Below, one piece after another: positions 45,689 to 54,727 of a stretch of 64,000 bases of DNA (its first letter is position 1; every line of letters starts with the position of its first letter). This DNA comes from Ensifer adhaerens (GTDB taxonomy: Bacteria; Pseudomonadota; Alphaproteobacteria; Rhizobiales; Rhizobiaceae), in contig NZ_PNFP01000006.1 in NCBI RefSeq assembly GCF_002940685.1, forward strand, positions 310,001 through 374,000. Reading direction: 5' to 3'. Both the position numbers and the translations under genes were made by a program. Below the pieces are notes generated by a model. That model ran no database searches and was not told the DNA's origin. It saw only the letters and a list, made by a program, of their open reading frames with translations.

Positions 45689-46240
45689 TCAGTCGGCCTG
45701 GTACATTTCGCCCGAGGAGGTGATCATCACCCAATGGCCGTCGCGTTGCTCGAGCGTCGCGAGGCGCGTGTTGTCGGGCAGAACCGAGCCGATGCGCACG
45801 ATATACATGCCACTTGCGTCCTCGATCAGCGCCCGGCCGTTGGCGACATGCATCAACTTGAAGCCCGACTTGCCGGGAAAAGGCTGTGACAACCCCTCTC
45901 GGGCGGCAGTACCTTCCGGTGCCGGGCCTGCGCCGATGCCGGGCACCGACGCCGTCGTCAGCTGGTCGATCGCGGCCAGGGCTTCGCCATCCGCATCCGG
46001 CATGGCGAGCGGCGATACCGAGACGACGTTGCGCGCGGCACGCTCCGGCAGATCGCGGGTCGAGCCCTGCCACAGCGGCGGCATGGTGAACTTGTCCTGA
46101 TGGAAGAAGGCATACCAGGGAAAGAAGGTCGCGAATGCGGCAAGCGCCACGCCGGTCGCGGCCAGGAACTTGTCGGTCATCGGCATGCGGCTGCTGCGCT
46201 TGCGCTGGTGAACCATCTCGTCCGCATCATAATCGGTCAT
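45689..46240 (-). CDS. Conserved flagellar-locus membrane protein of unknown function
   Basis: 183 residues. A charged N-terminus is followed by one membrane helix (about 24-44, FLAATGVALAAFATFFPWYA) and a probably periplasmic domain with a beta-rich C-terminus (RALIEDASGMYIVRIGSVLP). The ATG at 46240 has GAGGTGA upstream. An ATG at 46246 and a GTG at 46249, which would overlap the fliI stop, are possible. It corresponds by position to the unnamed gene between fliI and flgB in S. meliloti. No function can be assigned. Confidence 0.75.
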   Translation of the reverse strand: MTDYDADEMVHQRKRSSRMPMTDKFLAATGVALAAFATFFPWYAFFHQDKFTMPPLWQGSTRDLPERAARNVVSVSPLAMPDADGEALAAIDQLTTASVPGIGAGPAPEGTAAREGLSQPFPGKSGFKLMHVANGRALIEDASGMYIVRIGSVLPDNTRLATLEQRDGHWVMITSSGEMYQAD

Positions 46241-46245
46241 GGTCA

Positions 46246-47637
46246 TCACCTCGCTCTCGCACCCGGCTGATTGCCCATCGCCGCCGCCTTCAGCGCATTG
46301 GCGAGATCGGCAAAGGCGTCCTGCGCCGGGCGCTCACCGGCGGTTTGCGTCAATACGTCGTAGATGACCGGAACCTGCTTGATCGCCATGTCGAGATCCG
46401 GATCGCCGCCGGGGCGATAGCCGCCGATCAGGCGAAGGTCGCGGGTCTCCTCAAAGCGGTGGATCAGCGCCTTCAGGCGCGAGACCAGCTTCTCCTGGTC
46501 CGGGGTCCAGGCCTTGCGTGCAAGGCGCGAAATCGAGGCAAGCGGATTGATGGGCGGATAGCGCCCCTCCTCCGCAAGGCTGCGCTCCAGCACGATGTGA
46601 CCATCGAGGATACCGCGCGTCGAGTCGGCAACCGGATCGTTGTGGTTGTCGCCGTCGACGAGGATGGAGATGATCGCGGTGATGGTGCCGGCGCCTTCGG
46701 TGCCGGGGCCGGCGCGCTCCAGCAGGCGCGGCAGTTCGGTGAAGACGGAAGCCGGGTAGCCGCGCGCGATCGGAGGCTCGCCCGATGCGGTTGCGACCTC
46801 GCGGATCGCATGGGCGAAACGGGTGACGCTGTCGACGATCAGGAGAACGTTGTCGCCATTGTCGCGATAGTGCTCGGCGATGGTGACGGCGGTGAGCGGC
46901 GCCATCTTGCGCAGCATCGGGCTCTCGTCGCTGGTCGCCACGACAGCGACGGACTTCGCGAGATTGTCGCCCAGCGTATCCTCGATGAATTCGCGCACTT
47001 CACGGCCGCGTTCGCCGACCAGCGCAATCACCACCTTGTCGAAGGCATCGGCCCGCGCCAACATGGAGAGCAGCGTCGACTTGCCGACGCCGGAGCCGGC
47101 GAAGATGCCGAGACGCTGGCCAAGGCAGAGCGGCGAGAAGATGTCGATCGCGCGCACGCCGGTCAGGAAGCCCTTCTCGACCCGCTTGCGCGTCATCGAT
47201 GGCGGCGCGGTGTTGGTGATCGAGCGGCGCACATCGCCCTGCTGCAGCGGACCGAGACCATCGATCGGCTCGCCGAGCGCATTGATCGCACGGCCGCACC
47301 ACTGGTCGGTCGGCGCGACGCGGAAGGCGCCCTTGCGAATGACGGTGTCGTGGATACCGATCGGATCGCCGGGCTCGATCGGGCAGACGACCACCCGCTC
47401 CGGCTCGACACGAACCACTTCGCCGAGGTGAGTTCCGGTGACGCTCTTGTGGGCGACGAAGTCGCCGAGCCGCACATGCCGCGACAGGCCCGTTACCGTG
47501 TAGTGGCCGGGCGAGATCGTCTGGACGTGACCGCCAGGTGCGATCGAAAACTCGGGTTTGGCATAGCGCTCGACAAGGCCGGCAAGTGCCGCCAGAGATG
47601 TCGATCCCGCGCTTGTTTTCTGGCCTTCGCTTTGCAT
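46246..47637 (-). CDS. fliI: Flagellar export ATPase FliI
   Basis: 463 residues. Walker A is at about residues 180-188 (GIFAGSGVGKSTLLSML) and Walker B ends at Asp 269 (DNVLLIVDSVTRFA). VGERGREVREFIED and the FliI-type GYPASVFTELPRLLERAG are also clear. It drives substrate and chaperone release at the export gate. It lies 18 bp after flgF. Its usual partners FliH and FliJ are represented only by the diverged candidates at 32312 and 18159. Confidence 0.97.
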   Translation of the reverse strand: MQSEGQKTSAGSTSLAALAGLVERYAKPEFSIAPGGHVQTISPGHYTVTGLSRHVRLGDFVAHKSVTGTHLGEVVRVEPERVVVCPIEPGDPIGIHDTVIRKGAFRVAPTDQWCGRAINALGEPIDGLGPLQQGDVRRSITNTAPPSMTRKRVEKGFLTGVRAIDIFSPLCLGQRLGIFAGSGVGKSTLLSMLARADAFDKVVIALVGERGREVREFIEDTLGDNLAKSVAVVATSDESPMLRKMAPLTAVTIAEHYRDNGDNVLLIVDSVTRFAHAIREVATASGEPPIARGYPASVFTELPRLLERAGPGTEGAGTITAIISILVDGDNHNDPVADSTRGILDGHIVLERSLAEEGRYPPINPLASISRLARKAWTPDQEKLVSRLKALIHRFEETRDLRLIGGYRPGGDPDLDMAIKQVPVIYDVLTQTAGERPAQDAFADLANALKAAAMGNQPGARAR

Positions 47638-47655
47638 GCCGATATCCGTCAGAGA

Positions 47656-48381
47656 TTAGCGGCTGCCGCCAAGCGTCTTGACCGCTTCTTCGAGCGATCC
47701 TTCGCTGTCGCGCAGCAGGGCGGTGATGTTGTCGAAGGCGCGGGTGACCATGATCAGCTGCGACATTTCCTGGATCGCATTGACATTGGACTCCTCGAGG
47801 AAGCCCTGCATGACGCCGACGTCGAAGCGGTCGACCACCGGCTCGGCCTGCGCCGCCGGCTGGACGGCGCTGTTGTCGAGGCGCACGAAGCCCTTGCTGA
47901 AATCGGCTTCATAGAGACCGAGCGAGGCGACGGCGACGCCGTTCTGGTGAAGCGCACCATCGGCGCCGACGGTGATCTCGCCGCCGTTGCCGTTGAGCTG
48001 GATCGGCGCGCCTCCGGCATCGAGCACCGGATAGCCGCGGATGGTGACGAGTTCGCCGGTATCGGTCAGCGTGAACCGCCCGTCGCGCGTCAGCGCCGGA
48101 CCGGCGGGCGTCTCGATCTGGAACCAGGCGTCGCCCTTGATGGCGAAATCGAGCGCCGAGCCGGTGCGCGTCAGCGAACCGTTGCTGGTGTTGAGGAATT
48201 CCTCGCCCTTGCTGACATAGGCGACCTTGGTCGGCTTCGTGTCGCCGAGCATCTCGTTGAACTTCACCTCGGTGCCGCGGAAGCCGACGGTGTTGGAGTT
48301 CGCGATGTTGTCGGCAAGCGTGTTGAGGCGCTTCTCAAGCGCCATCTGCGACGAAATCGCGACGTAAAGGCCGGTTTGCAC
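47656..48381 (-). CDS. flgF: Rod protein FlgF
   Basis: 241 residues. The rod motif (LNTLADNIANSNTVGFRGTE) and C-terminal helix (IQEMSQLIMVTRAFDNITAL) are typical; length and KFNEMLGDTKPTKVAY point to FlgF. It lies 2 bp after the DUF1217 gene and 18 bp before fliI. Confidence 0.93.
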   Translation of the reverse strand: MQTGLYVAISSQMALEKRLNTLADNIANSNTVGFRGTEVKFNEMLGDTKPTKVAYVSKGEEFLNTSNGSLTRTGSALDFAIKGDAWFQIETPAGPALTRDGRFTLTDTGELVTIRGYPVLDAGGAPIQLNGNGGEITVGADGALHQNGVAVASLGLYEADFSKGFVRLDNSAVQPAAQAEPVVDRFDVGVMQGFLEESNVNAIQEMSQLIMVTRAFDNITALLRDSEGSLEEAVKTLGGSR

Positions 48382-48383
48382 GT

Positions 48384-49163
48384 TCAGTTTCCCCCGAGTT
48401 TCAGGCTGTTGATGGACAGGAGAAGATCGGAAGAAATGCCGTAGCCGCTCGATGAGCCGAAGACCGCGAGCGGATCGTAACCGTCCGTTGAATGTTTGGT
48501 TTCCCAGAGCGCGGTGAACCGGTCGAGAAACTCGGTCACCTTGGTCGGATCCTGGAAGTCCTTGAAGTCGAGCGCCTGTTCATAGGCCTCGGCCTGACGA
48601 TCGACATTGGTTGCGGCGAATTCGTCCGGCAGCTGCAGGGCCGTGCGCACCACCTGCGCCAGGGCCTCGTCGGCGATGATGGCGTAGCCGCTGTCGATCG
48701 TCGGCGCCATGCGCGAAAAATAGAGCGCGAGCCTGACGCCGGCATTCTCTTCGCCTGCGTCCTGCTCCAGGGTCTGGCGGGTGTATTTTTCCGCAACGCC
48801 CTTTTGTGCCCGGTCGAAGGACGTGGCGGCGCTGCCGTGAGCGGCGAAGTTCAGCGATTCGACCAGCTGCTTGTAGCGGCTGTCGGTCAGCTTGTTGGCA
48901 AAGGCATCCTCGTTGTCGACGCCTTCGGTCAGTACCTTGCGCATGAAGGCCTTGGCATAACCCATGTCTTCGAGGCCATGCGCCTTCATCGCGTAATTGT
49001 AGAGCCTGGAATCGGCGAAGAAGTCGTCGATCGTTTTGACGTCGCCGATCTTCGAGAGATAGTACTCGGTCTCGCGCGCCACGTCCGGCTGCTCGGCAAC
49101 GCGGGCAAGCGACTTCGTCAAGTCGGCCGTTATCAGCTTGTAGCTCGTATAGGTCGTGGTCAC
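48384..49163 (-). CDS. DUF1217 flagellar-locus protein
   Basis: 259 residues, mostly helical, matching the DUF1217 family found in flagellar clusters of Rhizobiales (ETEYYLSKIGDVKTIDDFFA, SRLYNYAMKAHGLEDMGYAK). The GTG at 49163 has GGAG 5 nt upstream and is preferred to the long frame from 49268, which would run through the divergent promoter region. It heads the DUF1217-flgF-fliI run. Function is unknown; the abundance of short helices and its place before a rod gene suggest a secreted or rod-associated factor. Confidence 0.8.
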   Translation of the reverse strand: MTTTYTSYKLITADLTKSLARVAEQPDVARETEYYLSKIGDVKTIDDFFADSRLYNYAMKAHGLEDMGYAKAFMRKVLTEGVDNEDAFANKLTDSRYKQLVESLNFAAHGSAATSFDRAQKGVAEKYTRQTLEQDAGEENAGVRLALYFSRMAPTIDSGYAIIADEALAQVVRTALQLPDEFAATNVDRQAEAYEQALDFKDFQDPTKVTEFLDRFTALWETKHSTDGYDPLAVFGSSSGYGISSDLLLSINSLKLGGN

Positions 49164-49188
49164 GATCGCTCCGCCCCTGCCGGAATGA

Positions 49189-49266
49189 GACAGGCGGCCC
49201 CTTAGGCCTGCCCTGACAAATCCTGACCGGACAGCCTTGCGCGAACCTGTTCCGACAGGCGGCCCC
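49189..49266. repeat. 13-bp direct repeat in the DUF1217/motA divergent region
   Basis: GACAGGCGGCCCC occurs at 49189-49201 and again at 49254-49266, 65 bp apart. The copies lie on either side of the minus-strand flagellar element at 49224-49241. They may be protein-binding sites or the remains of a small duplication. Confidence 0.5.
49224..49241 (-). promoter_or_regulatory. Flagellar promoter-like element upstream of DUF1217-flgF-fliI
   Basis: In the gene direction TTCGCGCAAG is followed by 9 bases and TCA. The 5' decamer is a full match to YYCRCGCAAG, but the 3' triplet is not STA. It lies 61 bp upstream of the GTG. Confidence 0.55.
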
Positions 49267-49289
49267 ATCGCCAGTGCCGGCCAGCCTCA

Positions 49290-49307
49290 CGCAAGGATGA
49301 AACCGTA
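49290..49307 (+). promoter_or_regulatory. Flagellar promoter-like element upstream of motA
   Basis: CTCACGCAAG (from 49286) is followed by 9 bases and GTA, a full match to YYCRCGCAAG-N9-STA. It lies 39 bp before the motA ATG. With the minus-strand copy at 49224-49241 it makes this a two-way flagellar promoter region. Confidence 0.7.
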
Positions 49308-49346
49308 TCCCGTTAGCGGAAAATAAGATCGCGACAGGTATCGAAT

Positions 49347-50225
49347 ATGAACATCATCATCGGGCTTCTTGTGACGTTCGGCTGTATCCTCGGCGGCTAT
49401 CTGGCGATGGGCGGCCACATGGAAGTCCTCAACCAGCCCTTCGAGCTGCTGATCATCGGTGGCGCCGGCGTCGGCGGCTTCATCATGGCCAACTCCATGA
49501 AGGTGGTGAAGGATACCGGCAAGGCCCTCGGCGAAGCCTTTCGCCACAAGGTGCCGAAGGAGCGCGAGTATCTCGACACGCTCGGCGTTCTCTACTCGCT
49601 GATGCGGGACCTGCGCACGAAGTCGCGCAACGAGATCGAAAGCCACATCGACAACCCCGAGGAATCCTCGATCTTCCAGTCGGCCCCGACGGTTCTGAAG
49701 AACAAGGAACTGACCGCCTTCATCTGCGATTACGTGCGCCTGATCATCATCGGCAACGCCCGCTCGCACGAGATCGAAGCGCTGATGGACGAGGAAATCC
49801 AGACCATCACCCACGACAAGATGAAGTGCTACCACGCACTGACGACGATGGGCGACGCCTTCCCGGCGATCGGTATCGTCGCGGCCGTTCTCGGTGTCAT
49901 CAAGGCGATGGGCGCGATCAGCGAAGCGCCGGAAGTTCTGGGCGCCAAGATCGCAGCCGCCCTCGTCGGCACCCTGCTCGGCGTGTTCCTATCCTATTCG
50001 ATCGTCGCGCCGCTCGTCGCCAACGTCAAATCGGTGCGCGAGAAGCAGAACCGTCTCTACGTCATCGTCAAGCAGACGCTGCTTGCCTACATGAACGGCT
50101 CGGTTCCGCAGGTCGCTCTCGAATATGGCCGCAAGACCATCTCGGCCTACGAGCGTCCGTCGATCGACGCGGTCGAGCAGGAAATGATGAACCCCGGTGG
50201 CGGCGGCGAAAGCAAGGCGGCTTGA
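49347..50225 (+). CDS. motA: Stator protein MotA
   Basis: 292 residues with four membrane helices and a large cytoplasmic loop. The loop before helix 3 is followed by [20 protein letters not shown], which contains the functional Pro. It forms the proton channel with MotB (31071). It is the first gene of motA-fliM-fliN-fliG. Confidence 0.97.
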   Translation: MNIIIGLLVTFGCILGGYLAMGGHMEVLNQPFELLIIGGAGVGGFIMANSMKVVKDTGKALGEAFRHKVPKEREYLDTLGVLYSLMRDLRTKSRNEIESHIDNPEESSIFQSAPTVLKNKELTAFICDYVRLIIIGNARSHEIEALMDEEIQTITHDKMKCYHALTTMGDAFPAIGIVAAVLGVIKAMGAISEAPEVLGAKIAAALVGTLLGVFLSYSIVAPLVANVKSVREKQNRLYVIVKQTLLAYMNGSVPQVALEYGRKTISAYERPSIDAVEQEMMNPGGGGESKAA

Positions 50226-50229
50226 TTCC

Positions 50230-51171
50230 ATGACTTCCCCGACATCCAACGTTCACGCATTCGACCGGAAACTCCTGGCGCGCATGACCGGCGCGCTGGG
50301 CGACGACCGGGTGATCGGCCGGCTGGCCCTCGAACTCGGCCAGGTCTTCAGCGAATTCCTGCCGGATATCTGCCGGGCGGAGACGGGTCTCGACATCACC
50401 ATCGGCTATGCCGGCCACCGGACCGGGATGCGCCGCGAGTTGATCTCGACGATGGGCACGGGCGTGCTCATCAGCGAGGTTTCGCTGCGCAACTGGTGCA
50501 CGGACTTTCAGATCGGCTGCGACAGCCCGATCATCATCGCTCTGGTGGAGGCGCTGCTTGGTGCCGAGCCGGCCGGGATCGAGGAACCGCAGCCGCGCGC
50601 ACTGTCCCCGATCGAGATCGACGTGGCCGTGCCGCTCATCGAAAAGATCGCCGATGTGCTGCGCACGGCCGTCAATGCCCCTGGCGGCTTCGAGCCGATC
50701 GTCGAGCGCCCGCTCAACAGCACGGCCCGGCCCAAGCCCGATCCGATGATCGAGGACGTCCATGCCGGCGCCATCGACATGACGATCGGCTTCGGCCCGG
50801 TGCTTTCCACATTCTCGGTCATCGTTCCGCAAAGCGTACTTCTGAAGACCTCGATCGTCTTCCCCAAGGGCGGACAGCAGCGCAAGGCGAAAGCCGAGTG
50901 GACCGAGCAGCTGGAGGAACAGGTTCGCCGTTCGGCGGTGACGATCGAGGCGCGCATCCGGCTCGAAAGCCTGACGCTCGATACGATCAGCCGCCTGCAA
51001 CCGGGCGACGTCATCCCTTTCCTCGACGCCCAGGACGTTCGCGTCGACGTCAACGCCAATGGCCGCGACCTTTATGTCTGCGAATTCGGGCGCGCCGGAT
51101 CGAAATATACGGTTCGGGTCAAGGATACGCACGGATCCGAACAGGACATCCTTCGCCACATCATGAGTTAA
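50230..51171 (+). CDS. fliM: Flagellar switch protein FliM, diverged
   Basis: 313 residues. The call rests on position between motA and fliN and on a C-terminal FliN-like domain (about 235-313, RLQPGDVIPFLDAQDVRVDV). The middle region is only loosely like enterobacterial FliM. No LSQxEIDxLL-type CheY-binding peptide is seen at the N-terminus. The ATG at 50230 follows the motA stop by 4 bp. It would form the C-ring wall with FliG and FliN. Confidence 0.85.
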   Translation: MTSPTSNVHAFDRKLLARMTGALGDDRVIGRLALELGQVFSEFLPDICRAETGLDITIGYAGHRTGMRRELISTMGTGVLISEVSLRNWCTDFQIGCDSPIIIALVEALLGAEPAGIEEPQPRALSPIEIDVAVPLIEKIADVLRTAVNAPGGFEPIVERPLNSTARPKPDPMIEDVHAGAIDMTIGFGPVLSTFSVIVPQSVLLKTSIVFPKGGQQRKAKAEWTEQLEEQVRRSAVTIEARIRLESLTLDTISRLQPGDVIPFLDAQDVRVDVNANGRDLYVCEFGRAGSKYTVRVKDTHGSEQDILRHIMS

Positions 51172-51231
51172 ATCGGCCTGCCGCGCACGCGCAGCATGCC
51201 TGAGGCAAGCTTCAACTGGAATAGTTCTCAC

Positions 51232-51840
51232 ATGGCACCCAAGAAAGCACCCATCAACGAACAGGCCGAAGCCGCTGTCGGAGACATGGAACTCGACCAG
51301 GCGATCAACGACCTGCGCGGTGTCCTGAAACAGGATTCCGACACGCCTGCAGCGTTCGGCTCGGAATTCGGCGGCGAAACGCTTGGCACGAGCGATTTCG
51401 GCAGCGACTTTGGCGCACCGGCAGCGGGCGGTCTCGACGCATTCGGCGGCGATTTTGGCTCCAGCGACTTTGGCGCCGATCTCGGCGGCCCGGCCGCGAC
51501 GAGCGATTTCGGCGGCACGGATTTTGCCGCGACGTCCTTCGACAGCGCTGATGTGGCCGTCGATACCCCGCCCGGCAGCGGCATGAACGCCAATCTCGAC
51601 CTGATCATGGACATTCCGATCGACGTCCAGATCGTGCTCGGCTCGAGCCGGATGCAGGTTTCAGGCCTCATGAACCTCAGCGAAGGCGCAACGATCGCGC
51701 TGGATCGCCGCATCGGCGAGCCGGTGGAGATCATGGTCAACGGTCGGGTGATCGGCCGTGGCGAAATTACCGTTCTCGAAGGCGACGATACCCGCTTCGG
51801 CGTCAAACTCATCGAGATCAAGGGCAATAAGAAGTCGTAG
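51232..51840 (+). CDS. fliN: Flagellar switch protein FliN with FG-rich linker
   Basis: 202 residues. The C-terminal SpoA domain (about 125-202) is canonical ([20 protein letters not shown], then [20 protein letters not shown]). An N-terminal acidic helix ([16 protein letters not shown]) is followed by a linker of about 70 residues with eight FG dipeptides in Ser/Asp-rich context. Typical FliN has about 137 residues. The ATG at 51232 is preferred. The one at 51196 lies in a 17-bp sequence also found in the noncoding region before the GT41 gene. Confidence 0.9.
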   Translation: MAPKKAPINEQAEAAVGDMELDQAINDLRGVLKQDSDTPAAFGSEFGGETLGTSDFGSDFGAPAAGGLDAFGGDFGSSDFGADLGGPAATSDFGGTDFAATSFDSADVAVDTPPGSGMNANLDLIMDIPIDVQIVLGSSRMQVSGLMNLSEGATIALDRRIGEPVEIMVNGRVIGRGEITVLEGDDTRFGVKLIEIKGNKKS

Positions 51841-51869
51841 GGCCCAATGATTGGGCGAAGGATGAATCC

Positions 51870-52901
51870 ATGATGGATTTCGAAAGTTTCGAGGCTCAGG
51901 CGCTATCAAGGCCGCTCAGCCAGACGGACAAGGCGGCGGCCGTTCTGCTTGCCATGGGCAAGGGCGTCGCCAGCAAACTGCTGAAATTCTTCACCCAGAG
52001 CGAACTGCAGTCGATCATCGCGTCGGCGCAGTCGCTGCGCGCCATTCCACCGCATGAACTCGAAGCGCTCGTCAACGAGTTCGAAGACCTCTTCACAGAG
52101 GGTGCCGGCCTCATGGACAACGCCAAGGCGATCGAGAGCATTCTCGAGGAAGGCCTGACGCCGGACGAAGTCGACGGCCTGCTCGGCCGTCGCGCCACGT
52201 TCCAGTCCTATGAAGCCAACATCTGGGACCGCCTGCAGGAATGCGACCCGGTGGCCGTTTCCGTACAGCTTGCCAAGGAACATCCGCAGACGATCGCCTA
52301 CGTTCTTTCGATGATGCCGTCGAGCTTCGGCGCCAAGGTGCTGCTGCAGCTGTCCGAAGAACAGCGACCGGACATCCTGAAGCGCGCCGTCAACATGAAG
52401 GACGTCAACCCGAAGGCCGCGGCGATCATCGAGAACCGCGTGATGGAAATGATCGGCGAGATGGAAGCGGAACGCAACTCGGCGGGCCCGGCCAAGATCG
52501 CCGAGGTGATGAACGAACTCGACAAGCCGCAGGTCGATACGCTGCTCGCCTCGCTCGAATCGCTCAGCACCGCTTCGGCCAACAAGGTTCGCCCGAAGAT
52601 CTTCCTCTTCGACGACGTGCTCTACATGCCGCAGCGCAGCCGCGTTCAGCTTTTCAACGACGTGTCGACCGACATCATCACGATGGCGCTGCGCGGCTCG
52701 ACGTCGGAACTGCGCGAATCGGTGCTCGCCTCGATCGGCGCGCGCCAGCGCCGCATGATCGAGTCCGATCTCGCCATGGGCGATGCCGGCATCAATCCGC
52801 GCGACATCGCCATTGCGCGGCGCTCGATCACGCAGGAAGCCATTCGCCTGGCCGCGAACGGACAGCTCGAACTCAAGGAAAAGGACGTCCAGGCGGCCTG
52901 A
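51870..52901 (+). CDS. fliG: Flagellar switch protein FliG
   Basis: 343 residues with the three-domain FliG layout. The EHPQT motif of the middle domain is present (LAKEHPQTIAYVLSMMP). The C-terminal torque helix keeps charged residues (LRESVLASIGARQRRMIESD). FliG links FliF to the C-ring and contacts MotA. A hairpin (52968-52995) lies between it and flhB. Confidence 0.96.
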   Translation: MMDFESFEAQALSRPLSQTDKAAAVLLAMGKGVASKLLKFFTQSELQSIIASAQSLRAIPPHELEALVNEFEDLFTEGAGLMDNAKAIESILEEGLTPDEVDGLLGRRATFQSYEANIWDRLQECDPVAVSVQLAKEHPQTIAYVLSMMPSSFGAKVLLQLSEEQRPDILKRAVNMKDVNPKAAAIIENRVMEMIGEMEAERNSAGPAKIAEVMNELDKPQVDTLLASLESLSTASANKVRPKIFLFDDVLYMPQRSRVQLFNDVSTDIITMALRGSTSELRESVLASIGARQRRMIESDLAMGDAGINPRDIAIARRSITQEAIRLAANGQLELKEKDVQAA

Positions 52902-52967
52902 GGTCCGCCTTCGTCCGATGAGCGGCACAAAGCGGCCGGTCGACCGCTCCGCAAAGGCTAATTTCTG

Positions 52968-52995
52968 TTGAGCCCCGGTGAATGCCGGGGCTCAA
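52968..52995 (+). terminator. Hairpin between fliG and flhB, probable terminator
   Basis: TTGAGCCCCGG (52968-52978), a TGAATG loop and CCGGGGCTCAA (52985-52995) form a perfect 11-bp stem. CTCTTG follows without a long U-run. It may end the motA-fliG transcript, since flhB has its own promoter-like element downstream at 53034. Confidence 0.6.
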
Positions 52996-53033
52996 CTCTT
53001 GCCTGGCTCCCGCACTGGGTCCACTACAGGAAG

Positions 53034-53051
53034 CGCAAGCTTGAACGCATG
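53034..53051 (+). promoter_or_regulatory. Weaker flagellar promoter-like element upstream of flhB
   Basis: CGCAAG at 53034-53039 is followed by 9 bases and ATG. The 5' bases (GAAG) depart from YYCR. It lies between the hairpin and the flhB ATG at 53101, where a promoter would be expected. Confidence 0.35.
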
Positions 53052-53100
53052 TCCGCCGGGACGCGCGTCGCCGTAGAGGAACCGGGAGCCATCCTGTCTC

Positions 53101-54177
53101 ATGTCGGACGATCAGGATAAAGACAGCAAAACAGAGGCCCCGTCAGAGAAGAAGATCTCCGACGCAGCGGATAAGGGCAACGTGCCCTTCTCGCGCGAGG
53201 CCACGATGTTCGCATCGACGCTCGCGATCTACATTTTCTTCGTTTTCTTCCTGACCGATGGCGTCGCCACCCTCACCGAGGCGCTCAAGGACATCTTCGA
53301 GCAACCGGAGGCCTGGCGGCTGGAAAACGCCACCGACGTGGTGGCGCTGATCACCCATCTCGTCTGGAAATCGACGGCCCTCGTCGTCCCGGTCTTCGTC
53401 CTGCTCATCGTCTTCGGCGTCGGCGCCTCAATCTTCCAGAACCTGCCTCGGCCGGTTCTTGACCGTATTGCGCCCAAGTTCAACCGGGTTTCGCCGATGG
53501 CGGGCCTCAAGCGGATCTTCGGCATCCAGGGCCTGGTCGAATTCGGCAAGTCGCTGTTCAAGATCATCATCGTGTCGGTCGTCGTCGTTCTGGTGCTCTG
53601 GAACGACTACTTCGCCACGCTCGACCTGATGTTTTCCGACCCGGTCACGATGTTTGCGACGATGGCGAACGACCTCAACGAGATCATGATCGTCATTCTG
53701 CTTGCGACCGCAGTGCTGGCGATCGCCGACCTCTTCTGGTCGCGGCATCATTGGTACACCGAACTGATGATGACCAAGCAGGAAGTGAAGGAGGAAATGA
53801 AACAGGCGCAGGGCGATCCGATCGTCAAGTCGCGCCTGCGTTCGATGCAGCGCGACCGGGCGCGCAAGCGCATGATTTCGTCGGTGCCGCGCGCCACGCT
53901 CGTGATCGCCAACCCGACCCACTATGCCGTCGCGCTGCGTTATGTCCGAGAGGAGAGCGACGCGCCCATCGTCGTGGCGATGGGGCAGGACCTGGTTGCC
54001 CTCAAGATCCGTGAAATCGCAGAGAAAAACGGCGTTCCCGTCTTCGAGGACCCGCCGCTTGCACGCTCCATGTTTGCACAAGTCTCGGTGGATAGTGTGA
54101 TTCCACCGGTGTTTTACAAGGCTGTTGCCGAACTCATTCACCGGGTGCATGCGTCGCAACCAAAACGGATGACATAA
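53101..54177 (+). CDS. flhB: Flagellar export specificity protein FlhB
   Basis: 358 residues: charged N-terminus, four membrane segments, and a cytoplasmic domain with the self-cleaving NPTH motif at residues 271-274 ([15 protein letters not shown]). FlhB switches export specificity together with FliK. It ends 5 bp before the next gene. Confidence 0.97.
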   Translation: MSDDQDKDSKTEAPSEKKISDAADKGNVPFSREATMFASTLAIYIFFVFFLTDGVATLTEALKDIFEQPEAWRLENATDVVALITHLVWKSTALVVPVFVLLIVFGVGASIFQNLPRPVLDRIAPKFNRVSPMAGLKRIFGIQGLVEFGKSLFKIIIVSVVVVLVLWNDYFATLDLMFSDPVTMFATMANDLNEIMIVILLATAVLAIADLFWSRHHWYTELMMTKQEVKEEMKQAQGDPIVKSRLRSMQRDRARKRMISSVPRATLVIANPTHYAVALRYVREESDAPIVVAMGQDLVALKIREIAEKNGVPVFEDPPLARSMFAQVSVDSVIPPVFYKAVAELIHRVHASQPKRMT

Positions 54178-54182
54178 CTCCG

Positions 54183-54623
54183 ATGAAAAAGTGCGAATTC
54201 TCCGAAAAGCGAGAACAGATCGTAGCTGAAGCAATTCGCCCCGTGGCGACCGAACTGCGTCTGATCGACGCCGCCGATTTCATCGCGCTGTTGCGGTTCG
54301 AGTCCTATGCCAGCCTTGCTGACCTCGTCGAATCGGCGGCCGAGCTCTATTTTCTACCCGGCACGGTCAATTTCGGCCTCGGCGGCAACTACAATCTGGA
54401 TTGGGACTGCGAGCCGGAAATCGTGCTCGACCTCGAACTGAAACCACGCGGTGTGACCATCTATGTCCGCCTGTCGCTTGGCAACGAGACGGCCGGGATC
54501 GAGATCAGCCATATCAATTTCCAGACCCCCTCGTCCGACCCGGACGAAAACACGGCCTTCCTGGCGCGGAGCCTGGCCGAGGCGAAATTCATCAAGTCCT
54601 ATGAGTTGCCGCTGGCAAGCTGA
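54183..54623 (+). CDS. Conserved flagellar-locus protein of unknown function
   Basis: 146 residues, no signal peptide or membrane segment, acidic. A helical N-terminal part (LRLIDAADFIALLRFESYAS) is followed by a beta-rich part (GVTIYVRLSLGNETAGIEIS). It is tightly linked to flhB and occupies the same place as an unnamed gene in S. meliloti. I do not recognise a family; a role linked to export or to VisNR control is only suggested by position. Confidence 0.75.
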   Translation: MKKCEFSEKREQIVAEAIRPVATELRLIDAADFIALLRFESYASLADLVESAAELYFLPGTVNFGLGGNYNLDWDCEPEIVLDLELKPRGVTIYVRLSLGNETAGIEISHINFQTPSSDPDENTAFLARSLAEAKFIKSYELPLAS

Positions 54624-54640
54624 AGCGCCGTTCGGATCAG

Positions 54641-54704
54641 GCCTCAAGCGACCGCGTGACGGCAGCCGCCGGGTTTTATCCCGTCGGAACCGTCGCCTTG
54701 AGGC
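54641..54704. terminator. Structured region between convergent genes, possible two-way terminator
   Basis: Outer arms GCCTCAAG (54641-54648) and CTTGAGGC (54697-54704) enclose a smaller hairpin CGGG-TTTTAT-CCCG (54670-54683) and GACGG/CCGTC arms. It lies between the flhB-linked gene and visR, which point toward each other. Confidence 0.5.
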
Positions 54705-54727
54705 AGGTGCGATCGGTCTGTTGACAG

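Noticed and set aside
46135-48444. 769-codon plus-strand open frame
   Set aside because: It runs antisense through fliI and flgF; length alone is explained by high GC.
50068-51231. 387-codon minus-strand open frame
   Set aside because: It is antisense to motA and fliM and has no recognisable motif.
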